Shown: one piece after another, positions 53,903-63,216 of the stretch | Position numbering within the stretch: position 1 is the first letter of the stretch | Layout of the letters: each line of letters starts with the position of its first letter | NCBI GenBank assembly: GCA_018268315.1 | Contig: JAFDWU010000001.1 | Span: 225,280 to 289,279 of the forward strand | From: Armatimonadota bacterium | Lineage (GTDB): Bacteria > Armatimonadota > Fimbriimonadia > Fimbriimonadales > Fimbriimonadaceae | Reading direction: 5' to 3' | Length of the DNA stretch: 64,000 nt | Program-made: the position numbers and the translations under genes | The notes under the pieces: generated by a model | Told to the model about the DNA's origin: nothing | What the model saw: only the letters and a program-made list of their open reading frames with translations | The model's database searches: none

Positions 53903-54796
53903 ATGCAAATATCAATCGTCCGAACTTCCCTCGCTATCGTCGGCGCTCTTAGCCTAGCAGTCGCTACAAGAGCGATTGTCCCGGCCAATGCCCAAAGCGG
54001 CAAAGCCAAGGCAATTGATTACGCCCAGGTCAACCTGGTTTTGCGAAACAACTATTGCAATGACTGCCACGTGATGAGCGCAGGCGCAATGGGCGGTCTC
54101 CACCTGGGAACCCGCGAAGGCATGTTGAAAGGAGGACATAGCGGACCTGCGGCTGTCCCGGGCAATGCGGACGCAAGCCTTATCATCAAGGCTCTTACCG
54201 GCGCTGAGGGTGTGCGCAAGATGCCTCCTCAGGGCGGCTCGATGAAGCCGGAAGACATCGAAGTAATTCGGGAATGGATCAATCAGGGGGCAAAGCCAAG
54301 TGTCTGTAGCCAAGCACTCAGCGATTTTTACACAGCCGCGTTTGCCCAGAAGTGGGACGATGCATGGGCGGCATGCCAAAAGATCGCCAGCCAAAAGATC
54401 GATGGCGTGCGCACGGACTTTCTAGCAGCACGCTTAAGCCTTTCGGTATTGCTCCACCGGAACGACGAGGAGAACTTCTACAAGGAAGCCGCAATCGCAG
54501 TTAAGATTCGGCCGGTAAACGCAGGACTCTTCGACACGATCGCCTCTGGCATCGTCAATCCAGAAAGCAAGTTCAAACACCGCGACACTAAGCTCGCTTT
54601 GCAAGCTGCCGAACTCGCGGTCAAGGATTCGGACCGAAAATCTGGCGCAATCTTGAACACCCTTGCTTGGGCGTATTACTGGAGAGGTGATCGGGCCAAG
54701 GCCATTCAAACCGCCAACGAAGCCTTAAAATGCCACGACGCGGTTGGGGGCACAAAAGACGAAATCAACGCCAGCCTTAAGAAGTTCGGGGGCTAG
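53903..54796 (+). CDS. Planctomycete-type cytochrome c (PSCyt1-like) with helical-repeat C terminus
   Basis: A 297-residue exported protein with a signal peptide (to about ANA-30). One c-type haem motif, C52-N-D-C55-H56, is followed by the likely Met ligand in KMPPQGG (M107), the PSCyt1 pattern. The C-terminal 160 residues contain paired helices like TPR units (LNTLAWAYYWRGDRAKAIQT). Probably a periplasmic electron carrier or sensor. Confidence 0.8.
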   Translation: MQISIVRTSLAIVGALSLAVATRAIVPANAQSGKAKAIDYAQVNLVLRNNYCNDCHVMSAGAMGGLHLGTREGMLKGGHSGPAAVPGNADASLIIKALTGAEGVRKMPPQGGSMKPEDIEVIREWINQGAKPSVCSQALSDFYTAAFAQKWDDAWAACQKIASQKIDGVRTDFLAARLSLSVLLHRNDEENFYKEAAIAVKIRPVNAGLFDTIASGIVNPESKFKHRDTKLALQAAELAVKDSDRKSGAILNTLAWAYYWRGDRAKAIQTANEALKCHDAVGGTKDEINASLKKFGG

Positions 54797-54797
54797 G

Positions 54798-55343
54798 CTA
54801 GTCTGTGGGATAGATGATTGAATGCCAGTGAAGCGGGATTCCCTCTTCCGCCTGGCGCTCGTTAGCCCACTCAGAAAGCTCTTTGAGACGACGGTTGAGT
54901 TCCTTGAAATCATCCGGGGAAAGGCGCATGTTTAGCCGCTGGACGGCTATTAGCCCAAACAGCGAGGGATCAGTTTCGCCTCGCTCCGAAGCGGCGGCGT
55001 AACCGCGCATCGCGCCCCGCATTCCTGCCAAGACCGTCTTTCGATTCAACCTTGCGACCTCGGTTGAGGTGCGCGGGTCGGGGAGGATTACCCGCTTGGC
55101 GGTAGGCGCGAATACCGTTTCCGGCTTGCGCGCAGTGGGCCTGCGCATGACGGCGTGAATCAGCCCAACTTTCTCCAGAGCCATGAGGTGATAGTGGACC
55201 GACTCTGGACTGCGTCCAAGAGCTTCTCCAACCTCGCGGGCAGACCCTTGCCCGAGAGCTCGCAGACGCACGTAGACCTCGCTCCGCGTTGGCGAGGCGA
55301 GGACAGCAAGTTGCTCGGAAGTTAATGTTGCACCTTCTGGCAT
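54798..55343 (-). CDS. Winged-helix transcriptional regulator, ArsR-like
   Basis: A 181-residue protein. LAVLASPTRSEVYVRLRALG and SAREVGEALGRSPESVHYHLMALEKVGLI form an ArsR-type helix-turn-helix and wing. A C-terminal helical domain follows (residues about 95-170). No ArsR metal-binding Cys pair is evident. It is divergent from the serine-hydrolase triplet with 52 bp between starts, so it is the obvious candidate regulator and may autoregulate. Confidence 0.85.
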   Translation of the reverse strand: MPEGATLTSEQLAVLASPTRSEVYVRLRALGQGSAREVGEALGRSPESVHYHLMALEKVGLIHAVMRRPTARKPETVFAPTAKRVILPDPRTSTEVARLNRKTVLAGMRGAMRGYAAASERGETDPSLFGLIAVQRLNMRLSPDDFKELNRRLKELSEWANERQAEEGIPLHWHSIIYPTD

Positions 55344-55395
55344 AAAACTAAAAAGAGTGGAACTTTCTTATTTATTGACGTGTTTGGCTAATAAA

Positions 55396-56946
55396 ATGAG
55401 ACCAGGTTTTAGAGGGACGAATCATTCGACGATCGTTAGTGTTACCACGTTGGCGTTGGCAAGCCTTGGGTGCCAGGCATCAAACCTGCCGATTTCCTCG
55501 GCAAACGCTCCAGCCGCAAAAGCTGTTGCCGTGAGCCAGCCTCAGTCGAATGAGGCGGCGCAGAAATTGGTAAGCGATTTCATCGAGGCACTCAATTCAA
55601 AGGATGAGGCGAAGATGCGGGCGTTTATTGAAAGCCGATGCTCCTCAGCTACTCCGGTGGAAACTCGGCTAGGGAGAATGATGCCGGTGGCAAAGGAGCA
55701 CGCCCCGTTCAAGCTGGTGCGCTTTGGAACGACGACTGCAACCGAAATTCGGGCGTTGGTAACGGACAACTCTGGCGAAGAGTTGGGCTTCATCGTGCGG
55801 ATTACTCTTGACGCAGAGCCAAAGATTGACGCGGTGGGGATCGGAGGACCTGAGGATGTAGACGCCACCCCTCCTGCGAGCCACGCGAATTGGACTAACC
55901 TGCCGGACCTAGCCGCCGATATCGCGAAAGAAACCCAATCTCCGGCGATGGCGATTGCCATGTTACGCGACGGCAAGCTAGAGCAAACCGTTACCGGCGT
56001 GAGGGAGATTGGCAAGCCTGACAAGGTCGGCATCGACGAGCCTTGGAGCATCGGCTCGATTGGCAAGCCGCTCTGTTCAACCCTTATTGGCAAGCTGATC
56101 GATATGGGCAAGCTGAGGTTTGACACGACCCTTAAGGAGGCGCTGCCAGGATATCCGATGAAGCCAGCCTATGAGAATTTAACTCTTGCGCAAGTGATGC
56201 ATCATCGAGCCGGTTTGCCGCAGGATTTGGGTTTCCGAAGGCCGATGGTGGAACGAATTGTCGGTAACGCGAAGACCCCGGAGGAAATTCGCGCGAATTA
56301 TGTGAAAGACATCTTTTCGCGCGATGTGATCGCAAAGCCTGATGAGCGGTTCGCCTACTCGAACGCGGACTATGCGGTGCTCGCTCACATCATTGAGCTC
56401 AAGATGGGCATGCCTTACGAAGAAGTCATGCGAGAGCTGCTTTTCAAGCCGCTTGGGCTTACCCACAGCTTCATTGGTTCAGCAACGTATCCGAAGGAGA
56501 TGCCGAGCGGACACATTCCCGGACCGAACGGCCTTGAAGTAGCGAACTTCGGCGGTCCACTTGAGGCGATGGTGGCAGGCGCGGGCGGCGGGCTGTACAT
56601 GTCGGTTGGCGACCTAGTGAAGTTTGGCGAGATGCATATGAAGGGAATGCAGGGGCAGGATGGCTATCTGACGGCAGCCACAGTTGCGCGGCTGCATCAA
56701 GGCGTGCAGGAAGATCCGGCTGCGCCCAGGCAATATGCTTGCGGCTGGGGCATTCAGGCAGCTCCCGGTATCCAGCAATGGCATGGGCACAACGGCTCGA
56801 ACGGGACGTTCCGCGCTGAGCTTGCGATCTTTCCGAAGTCCAACTTGGTTGTAGTAGCGATTGTGAATCGCGGTGGCGAAGCCGAACCGTCGCCGGGATT
56901 CCAGGCAGTGACCGCGATTGCCTCCAAGTACGCTCCAGCTAAGTAA
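55396..56946 (+). CDS. Serine hydrolase (beta-lactamase family), tandem copy 1
   Basis: A 516-residue exported protein. The ATG at 55396 opens a signal peptide ending ASLGC; an upstream GTG at 55357 is less likely. An N-terminal NTF2-like domain (about 55-135) contains ALNSKDEAKMRAFIES. The C-terminal hydrolase has intact motifs: S221-x-x-K224 (SIGK), Y321-x-N323 (YSN) and HNG (QQWHGHNGSNG). Most similar to copy 3. Substrate unknown; esterase or peptidase rather than true beta-lactamase is likely. Confidence 0.9.
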   Translation: MRPGFRGTNHSTIVSVTTLALASLGCQASNLPISSANAPAAKAVAVSQPQSNEAAQKLVSDFIEALNSKDEAKMRAFIESRCSSATPVETRLGRMMPVAKEHAPFKLVRFGTTTATEIRALVTDNSGEELGFIVRITLDAEPKIDAVGIGGPEDVDATPPASHANWTNLPDLAADIAKETQSPAMAIAMLRDGKLEQTVTGVREIGKPDKVGIDEPWSIGSIGKPLCSTLIGKLIDMGKLRFDTTLKEALPGYPMKPAYENLTLAQVMHHRAGLPQDLGFRRPMVERIVGNAKTPEEIRANYVKDIFSRDVIAKPDERFAYSNADYAVLAHIIELKMGMPYEEVMRELLFKPLGLTHSFIGSATYPKEMPSGHIPGPNGLEVANFGGPLEAMVAGAGGGLYMSVGDLVKFGEMHMKGMQGQDGYLTAATVARLHQGVQEDPAAPRQYACGWGIQAAPGIQQWHGHNGSNGTFRAELAIFPKSNLVVVAIVNRGGEAEPSPGFQAVTAIASKYAPAK

Positions 56947-56959
56947 GGCTGCGCCAAAC

Positions 56960-56992
56960 ATGGGCCGCAGCGGCCTGCTGCCTGCGGCCCAT
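56960..56992 (+). terminator. Hairpin after copy 1, probable terminator
   Basis: A perfect 11-bp GC-rich stem (56960-56970 with 56982-56992), 14 bp after the stop of copy 1, followed by a weak T-run (ATCTGTTGTT). It would separate transcription of copy 1 from copy 2. Confidence 0.5.
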
Positions 56993-57081
56993 ATCTGTTG
57001 TTGGAGTTACAGTTGGGGGATACACCCGCTCAACCCTTTTAACTGGGTTACCTTCATCTGTCCGAGCGGAGTCTTAGGGGC

Positions 57082-58554
57082 ATGCGGGGACTCCCTTTCA
57101 TATTTCTGGCGGCGGTCGGCGTTGCCCTTTCTGGCTGCGGACAACAAATTCCTGGCGCGATTCCGGGCGATCCAGCGCAAGGGGCGGTGAACGACTTCCT
57201 CTCTGCGCTGAACACCAAGGATGAGCAGAAGATTCGCGCATTCGTTGATTCGGAATGCACCCCAAGCGTTCCTCCCGAGATACGTATGAACCGCATGATG
57301 CCTCTGGCATTACAGCACGCTCCTTTCCGGGTCGTGAAGTTTGGACTGCGGACCCCAACCTCGATCCGCGCGCTTTTCAAGACGGTTGAAGACGAGCCCA
57401 ATACCGTTGTGATGACCCTAACGGAAGGACCCAAGCCAAGGATCGTTAAGATTTTGGTAGGCGATCCGGGCCTGATGAGACCGCCCAAGGATTACGCGGA
57501 ATGGACGGATATACAGGCGCTGACAGATGAGATCAGTCGGGACTCGCAGTCCCCGGCGATGGGTGTTGCCGTTATCCAGGACGGAAGATTGGAGATCGCG
57601 GTTTCGGGTGTGCGCGAGTTGAACAAGCCAAACAAGGTTGATATCGACTCCGCTTGGAGCATTGGCGCGATCGGGGAATGCCTTTGCGACACCTTGATAG
57701 GAAAGCTGATCGAAAGCGGGAAGCTCAACTGGGACACCACTCTGCGGGAAGCGCTGCCCGGCTTTCCGATGCGGCCGGGGTACGAGAAGGCGACGATTGA
57801 ACAAGTGATGCACCAGCGAGCCGGATTTCCGGTTGAGCCGGGCGTTCAAGAAGCTGAAATCAAGCAATATTCGGCCGGCGCAAAGTCTCCGCAGGAGATT
57901 CGATCCAAGTACGTCGCGGTAGTGCTTGGCCGGGCTCCTATTGCCACGCCAGGAACTGAGTTCCGCTTCTCGCGAGCGACCTACGCGGTTCTGGTGAAGA
58001 TCGTGGAGGCCAGGGTAGGCAGACCTTACGAAGAGATTCTTCGCGATCAGCTGTTCAAGCCGCTTGGTCTCGATAGCAGCTTTATTGGCGGGGAGGGGCT
58101 GCCGACATCTGCCCCCCTTGGGCACTTTCCGGGGCACGATTGGCTGGAGCCAGTCCCTGCCTTATCGCAGGGAGTCATCGCCGTTGGAAATGAGACCGTA
58201 ATTCGAATGTCGGCTGCGGACCTTGCTCACTTCGCCGAACTGCACTTAGAGGGGTTGAATGGTAAGGACGGATATCTGAAGGCATCGACAATCTCCCGTC
58301 TTCACAGAGGGCAGAACGAAGCTCCCGACATTTCCCAGCAGTATGCCTGCGGATGGACTATCCAAGGCGCACAGGGGATTCAGGAATGGCATGGGTGCAC
58401 CGATTCGGGATCGGCATTCCACGCACAGGTTGCCATCTTCCCGGAATCGAACTTGGTGGTGGTCGCGATTACTAACCGAGGCGGCGAGATCGATCCTTCC
58501 CCAACGTTCCAGGCTGTGACCGCGATTGGCGCTAGATACGCCTCAGCGAAGTAA
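57082..58554 (+). CDS. Serine hydrolase-like lipoprotein, tandem copy 2, predicted pseudoenzyme
   Basis: A 490-residue protein with a clear lipoprotein signal (MRGLPFIFLAAVGVALSGC, LSGC lipobox, Cys19) and the same two-domain layout as its neighbours. All three catalytic motifs are lost. SIGK is AIGE (A196, E199; codons GCG at 57667 and GAA at 57676). The YSN motif is FSR (F296-S-R298). HNG is CTD (C439-T-D441). The frame is otherwise intact, so selection seems to have kept a non-catalytic protein. It may be a binding or scaffold subunit; this is inference. Confidence 0.88.
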   Translation: MRGLPFIFLAAVGVALSGCGQQIPGAIPGDPAQGAVNDFLSALNTKDEQKIRAFVDSECTPSVPPEIRMNRMMPLALQHAPFRVVKFGLRTPTSIRALFKTVEDEPNTVVMTLTEGPKPRIVKILVGDPGLMRPPKDYAEWTDIQALTDEISRDSQSPAMGVAVIQDGRLEIAVSGVRELNKPNKVDIDSAWSIGAIGECLCDTLIGKLIESGKLNWDTTLREALPGFPMRPGYEKATIEQVMHQRAGFPVEPGVQEAEIKQYSAGAKSPQEIRSKYVAVVLGRAPIATPGTEFRFSRATYAVLVKIVEARVGRPYEEILRDQLFKPLGLDSSFIGGEGLPTSAPLGHFPGHDWLEPVPALSQGVIAVGNETVIRMSAADLAHFAELHLEGLNGKDGYLKASTISRLHRGQNEAPDISQQYACGWTIQGAQGIQEWHGCTDSGSAFHAQVAIFPESNLVVVAITNRGGEIDPSPTFQAVTAIGARYASAK

Positions 58555-58680
58555 CCGCAACCGAGCCCGATACCAAATCAAGCGCCGTCGGCGTTCACGC
58601 TTTCTTGTTGACGGAGGACCGCTCGATAATAAATAAAAATATAGAAACTATTTTTGTTATTGCTTTGTTCAAATATTTTA

Positions 58681-60255
58681 ATGAGGCTAAATCACAGAAA
58701 ACTCAAAACACTGAACCTATTAGGTCTGGGCGGCTTTGCTCTTTGCAGCATGGTCTCCCAAGCGGCGCCAACCACCATCGTGTTGGGGAACCGCCACTCG
58801 GACCCCTCACTCTTCGTTAAGACAGCCGACTCACGAGAAGCGGCGCAGAAGCTCGCTAAGGGCTTTGTCGACACCCTGAACACCAAAGACCCGGCAAAGA
58901 TGCGGGCATTCATCTTGAGCCACTGCACAACGGCCACACCAGTTGAAACGCGCCTGCAACGAATGATGTCGGTTACGAATCAATTTGGGCCATTTAAGGT
59001 TGTGCGCTTTGGGACAACCACCGATTCAGAAGTTCGTGCATTGGTGGCTGATCGCAATGGCGACAACCAGACGTTCATCGTCCGCATCACGCCTGGCGCT
59101 GACCCTAAAATTGTAAGCGTTTCCATCACCAGTCCGGACCAAGTGGACGCACCACCCGCTGTTAGCCATTCAAATTGGACGACCTTGTCCGGCTTGGCTA
59201 CGGATATTGCTAAGGAAACGCGATCTCCCGCCATGGCGATCGCAATGAGCCGTAACGGAAAGCTTGAGCAGACGGTCACCGGAGTCCGGGAGCTTGGCAA
59301 GAACGACAAAGTCGGCGTCGATGAGCCGTTTAGCATCGGCTCCATCGGCAAGCCGCTTTGTTCAACGCTGATTGGCAAGTTGATTGAGGCGGGCATGCTC
59401 CGCTTTGACACAACCCTGAAGGAAGCATTGCCGGGATATCCCATGAAGCCGGCCTACGAGAATCTAACCCTTGAACAGGTGATGCAACACCGTGCGGGAC
59501 TACCGCAAGACCTTGGATTCCCCCCGGGCGTTGTTCAAAGAATTGTCGGGGATTCCACGGATCCCATTGAAATCCGGTCGAAGTACATCAAAGATATCCT
59601 GTCGCGAGACGTGATTGCGAAGCCAAATGAGCGGTTCGCATATTCGAACGCCGACTACGCAGTACTGTCCCACATCATTGAACTCAAGCTAGGGATTCCT
59701 TATGAGGAAGCGCTAAGAACTCTTCTTTTCCAGCCGCTGGGCCTAAACCACAGCTACATTGGCTCGGCCACTTTTCCGAAAGAAAGGCCCAGCGGACATG
59801 TGCCGGGGCCAAACGGGCTCACGGTTAGGAATTACATCGGTCTAACTGACAATCAATCCAGCAACAAGCTAGAGACAATGGTGGCCGGCGCTGGGGCTGG
59901 CATTTATATGTCAGTTGCTGACCTGGTGCGTTTCGGCGAAATGCACATGAAGGGGCTTCAGGGAGAGGACGGCTATCTGAAAGCCTCAACCATAGCTCGT
60001 CTTCATCAGGGCGTTCACGAAGATCCCGGCGCTACACGGGAGTATGCCTGCGGCTGGGGAATTCAAACCAGTCCTGGTATCCAGCAATGGCATGGGCACA
60101 ACGGCTCGGACGGAACGTTCGTATCCGACCTCGCCATCTTCCCGAAGTCAAATCTGGTCATCGTAGCGATTGTTAACCGCGGCGGTCAAACAGATCCTTC
60201 GCCAGGATTCCAAGCGATTACTGCAATCGCGTCCAAGTATGCGCCCGCTAAGTAA
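58681..60255 (+). CDS. Serine hydrolase (beta-lactamase family), tandem copy 3
   Basis: A 524-residue exported protein. The ATG at 58681 is followed by a signal peptide ending SQAA. The NTF2-like domain (TLNTKDPAKMRAFILSH) and hydrolase domain parallel copy 1, with intact S221-x-x-K224, YSN and HNG motifs. A region rich in A and T, with an inverted repeat (AAAAATA/TATTTTT, 58635-58655), lies just upstream and may hold its promoter or operator. Confidence 0.9.
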   Translation: MRLNHRKLKTLNLLGLGGFALCSMVSQAAPTTIVLGNRHSDPSLFVKTADSREAAQKLAKGFVDTLNTKDPAKMRAFILSHCTTATPVETRLQRMMSVTNQFGPFKVVRFGTTTDSEVRALVADRNGDNQTFIVRITPGADPKIVSVSITSPDQVDAPPAVSHSNWTTLSGLATDIAKETRSPAMAIAMSRNGKLEQTVTGVRELGKNDKVGVDEPFSIGSIGKPLCSTLIGKLIEAGMLRFDTTLKEALPGYPMKPAYENLTLEQVMQHRAGLPQDLGFPPGVVQRIVGDSTDPIEIRSKYIKDILSRDVIAKPNERFAYSNADYAVLSHIIELKLGIPYEEALRTLLFQPLGLNHSYIGSATFPKERPSGHVPGPNGLTVRNYIGLTDNQSSNKLETMVAGAGAGIYMSVADLVRFGEMHMKGLQGEDGYLKASTIARLHQGVHEDPGATREYACGWGIQTSPGIQQWHGHNGSDGTFVSDLAIFPKSNLVIVAIVNRGGQTDPSPGFQAITAIASKYAPAK

Positions 60256-60269
60256 TCGTTGAAGTATTT

Positions 60270-60299
60270 AGGTCGAGCTGGCTCCTGCCACCTCGGCCT
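60270..60299 (+). terminator. Hairpin after copy 3, possible terminator
   Basis: An 8-bp stem with one G-U pair (60270-60277 with 60292-60299), 15 bp past the stop, followed by TTATGCATTTTG. The T-run is weak. Confidence 0.4.
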
Positions 60300-60325
60300 T
60301 ATGCATTTTGAGTTCATTAAGCCTG

Positions 60326-60383
60326 TGTTATTAACGTTAACAATGCGTTAATAATCCATCGGTATTGTCCTGTGTTAATAACA
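60326..60383. promoter_or_regulatory. Cluster of GTTAATAA half-sites upstream of the porin gene
   Basis: TTATTAACG (60328-60336) is inverted relative to CGTTAATAA (60346-60354), and a third copy TGTTAATAACA lies at 60373-60383. All are in the leader of the porin-like gene. The spacing of about 18 and 27 bp suggests protein binding to one or two DNA faces. Confidence 0.4.
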
Positions 60384-60456
60384 TTCCGGGGCTACGAGGG
60401 GCCTTCTCTTGGGGGGAAGGCGTGGCTCCAACAACTTCTCGCACGGAACAAAAACG

Positions 60457-61833
60457 ATGACTCATTGGATGATTAGCAGCTACGTTTGCATGACGTTGAT
60501 GAGCGCGGGCCATATCGACCCGGCTCATCTCAGCACCGCCCTTGCCGAAAAGTCGGCTACGACCAAAGCGATGGTGGATAAGGTGGGGAGCCTTGAAACC
60601 AAGGTGTCCGCGCTTGCCGCCCAACCTCAGAGTGATGACAACTCGGCGGTTCTGAGAAAGATTCTCGAAGAGCTTTCTTCGATGAAGGATCAGATGGGCA
60701 AGCAGCAGAAGGACATTGACGCCCTTTACAAGCAGCTCAACCTGAAGCACGACGCCGATGGCGGAGTGAAGGCTGGAACAGCGCCTGATAAGACGCTTGG
60801 CGACCGGCTGGCGGGCCTTGAGAAGGTTAAAGTGAGCGGCTTTGAGCAGTTCCAGTATCGCCAGAGCGGCAGCCCCGGCGGCATCGGTGGCAGCGCGCAG
60901 AGCGCCATTTACGATAAGCGCACGCGCATCAACATCGAGAGCTTCCCGAAGCCTGGCAACTTGGGCTTTAAGGCATCGTTTGATCTTGCAGCGGGCAAGG
61001 ACACGAACGCATCGATCACGAAAGATGCTTACGTGCGATACGCCACCAGACTTGAGGGTGGACTGAATGCGGAAGTGAAAGCGGGCCAAATGCCGATGCC
61101 GATGGGCTATGACCTTCAGCGGGGCGACACGGACCGCGAGACTCCGGAGCGCGCGCTTTACAATCGCAGCCAGTTCGGCGGCGAGCGCGGACGCGGCATC
61201 AATCTTGCGGTGGACTTCCCTAGCGGATACACCGTGCAGGTGGGCGCATGGGATTCGCTGACTTCGGAAGACGCGGAGCAGGCGGGCAACTCGGTCGGCG
61301 CAAGCGGACGCCTGGTGACGACGGCGGGGATCAAGAAGAACTTTGATCTTGGCGCGCACAAGAACGGCAAGACGATGCTTGAGCTTGGTCTGTCTGGATT
61401 GAGCGGCGCGAGGCCATCGTTGACCGCAGGCGGCGGCACCTCCCCGCAAATTGACCGCAAGTTCCTCTATGGCCACGCCAACTTCGTGAACTTGTTCGGC
61501 AAGGGCGTTGATTGGCGCAATGAGGCCATGGTCGGCAAGGATCGCGTTCCGAATGCGGTCGGCGCTGCGGGCAACGTAGCAACGAACATGAGCGGCTTCC
61601 AGACCACTCTTGGCTGGCGGGCGACCTCTCAGCACCGGCTTGATGTTCACTTTGAGCAGTTCAACCCGGACCTGAACAATTCGGGCCATACGATCAGCGC
61701 GATCGGCGCGGCGTACAACTTCTTCGCGAAGGATGGGTACACGCTACAGTTCACGCGAGAGCAGTGGACGGACCAATCGAAGTCGCCTTCACGCTACTTC
61801 GTGACGACCCTGCGCGTGCAATTCAAGTTCTAG
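60457..61833 (+). CDS. Porin-like outer-membrane beta-barrel with N-terminal coiled coil
   Basis: A 458-residue protein. The ATG at 60457 is used; the longer frame begins with TTG. A weak signal-like start is followed by a helical region (about 25-110) with heptad-like Leu/Val spacing (TTKAMVDKVGSLETKVSALA). The rest alternates Gly, aromatic and polar residues in amphipathic strands (for example FQYRQSG, AYVRYATRLEGG) and ends in a Phe (RVQFKF), as outer-membrane barrels do. It resembles phosphate-selective or SLH-less porins. The N-terminal coiled coil could tether it to the cell wall. Confidence 0.82.
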   Translation: MTHWMISSYVCMTLMSAGHIDPAHLSTALAEKSATTKAMVDKVGSLETKVSALAAQPQSDDNSAVLRKILEELSSMKDQMGKQQKDIDALYKQLNLKHDADGGVKAGTAPDKTLGDRLAGLEKVKVSGFEQFQYRQSGSPGGIGGSAQSAIYDKRTRINIESFPKPGNLGFKASFDLAAGKDTNASITKDAYVRYATRLEGGLNAEVKAGQMPMPMGYDLQRGDTDRETPERALYNRSQFGGERGRGINLAVDFPSGYTVQVGAWDSLTSEDAEQAGNSVGASGRLVTTAGIKKNFDLGAHKNGKTMLELGLSGLSGARPSLTAGGGTSPQIDRKFLYGHANFVNLFGKGVDWRNEAMVGKDRVPNAVGAAGNVATNMSGFQTTLGWRATSQHRLDVHFEQFNPDLNNSGHTISAIGAAYNFFAKDGYTLQFTREQWTDQSKSPSRYFVTTLRVQFKF

Positions 61834-61850
61834 GGCTGTTGCAAAGCAGA

Positions 61851-61892
61851 GGGGCCGACAGCGAATTCGCTGTCGGCCCCAACTTCTTTTTT
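61851..61892 (+). terminator. Strong terminator after the porin gene
   Basis: A perfect 30-bp palindrome (61851-61880, centre GAATTC), followed by a T-rich stretch with six consecutive Ts at 61887-61892. It separates the convergent porin and clpX genes. Confidence 0.93.
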
Positions 61893-61902
61893 GGGCTCGC
61901 TT

Positions 61903-63195
61903 TTAGCTTGCCTGCTTGATTTCTTCTTCGTTCTGCAGCAGCGGAGCGTTCTTGTGCTCGATGATGCCGGTTGGTATCACGACCCGCTTAACGTCCTCAT
62001 TGCTGGGCACTTCGTACATCACATCCATCATGACTTCTTCGATGATGGCGCGCAGAGCGCGGGCGCCGGTCTTTCGGCGAAGCGCTTCGCGAGCAAACTC
62101 GGTGAGAGCCGCAGGCTCTACGATAAGTTCGACGCCGTCAAGTTCGAAGAACTTGGCGTACTGCTTCAGAATCGCGTTCTTCGGCTCGCTGAGGATTCGA
62201 ACGAGGGTCTCCTCGTCGAGGTAATCCAAGGTTGCGACTACCGGCAGACGGCCGATGAACTCGGGAATCAGACCGAACTTCAGGAGATCTTCCGGAAGGA
62301 TGTGGCGCAGAATGTTTGGATCCTGCTCCGACTTCTTCTCGGGCGCGGCTCGGAAGCCCATGGTGTTCTCCTTCTGGCGACGTCGGATCATCTCTTCGAT
62401 GCCCTCGAACGCGCCACCGCAGACGAACAGAATGTTGCTGGTGTCGATCTGGATGTATTCCTGCTGCGGGTGCTTGCGTCCGCCCTGCGGGGGAACGTTG
62501 GCAACCGTGCCTTCAAGAATCTTTAGGAGCGCCTGCTGGACGCCTTCACCGCTGACGTCGCGGGTGATCGACGGGTTATCGCTCTTGCGGGCGATCTTGT
62601 CGATTTCATCCACGTAGATGATGCCGCGCTCGCAAAGCTGCTTCGCGTTGCGGGCATCCATCGATTCTGCGGCTTGGTAAAGCTTGAGGAGAATGTTCTC
62701 CACGTCCTCGCCTACGTATCCGGCCTCGGTGAGGGCGGTTGCATCGGCGATCGCGAACGGCACGTTCAGCATGCGCGCAAGGGTTTGGGCGAGGAGGGTT
62801 TTGCCGGAGCCGGTCGGGCCGATCATCAAGATATTGCTCTTGTGAAGCTCGACTTCCCCGTCCACTACTCGCTGAGAAATGCGCTTGTAGTGGTTGTAAA
62901 CTGCAACTGCAAGAGATTTCTTCGCAAGATCCTGGCCGACTACGTAGCCGCCAAGATAGCTGACGATTTCCTTCGGCTTGGGCACCTTGTTAAGGGTTGC
63001 CTCACCAGATCGAACCAGCGAAGGCGTTGGCGTAGCCGCCGCACTTCGATCAGGCTCGTTGTGAAGGATATCATTGCAGAGATCCACACAGTCGGAGCAG
63101 ACCGCCCCGTGGAGCCCAACGATGAGTTTACGAACTTGCTCTTTGGTTTTCCCGCATAAGCAACATTGATTTTGTCGTTCCCCGGTTTTGGCCAT
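61903..63195 (-). CDS. clpX: ATP-dependent Clp protease ATP-binding subunit ClpX
   Basis: A 430-residue AAA+ unfoldase. The zinc-binding domain uses C11-x2-C14 and C33-x2-C36. Walker A GPTGSGKT is at 126-133, Walker B has [11 protein letters not shown], and the ClpP-docking IGF-type loop is seen as MGFRA. It unfolds substrates for ClpP, whose gene lies 21 bp upstream, so the usual clpP-clpX operon is present. Confidence 0.97.
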   Translation of the reverse strand: MAKTGERQNQCCLCGKTKEQVRKLIVGLHGAVCSDCVDLCNDILHNEPDRSAAATPTPSLVRSGEATLNKVPKPKEIVSYLGGYVVGQDLAKKSLAVAVYNHYKRISQRVVDGEVELHKSNILMIGPTGSGKTLLAQTLARMLNVPFAIADATALTEAGYVGEDVENILLKLYQAAESMDARNAKQLCERGIIYVDEIDKIARKSDNPSITRDVSGEGVQQALLKILEGTVANVPPQGGRKHPQQEYIQIDTSNILFVCGGAFEGIEEMIRRRQKENTMGFRAAPEKKSEQDPNILRHILPEDLLKFGLIPEFIGRLPVVATLDYLDEETLVRILSEPKNAILKQYAKFFELDGVELIVEPAALTEFAREALRRKTGARALRAIIEEVMMDVMYEVPSNEDVKRVVIPTGIIEHKNAPLLQNEEEIKQAS

Positions 63196-63216
63196 TAATG
63201 CTTCCTTAGACGAGAA

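Noticed and set aside
60337-61689. Long minus-strand open frame of about 450 codons
   Set aside because: It lies opposite the porin-like gene, has Ala/Arg/His/Leu-rich shadow composition, and starts inside the intergenic region.
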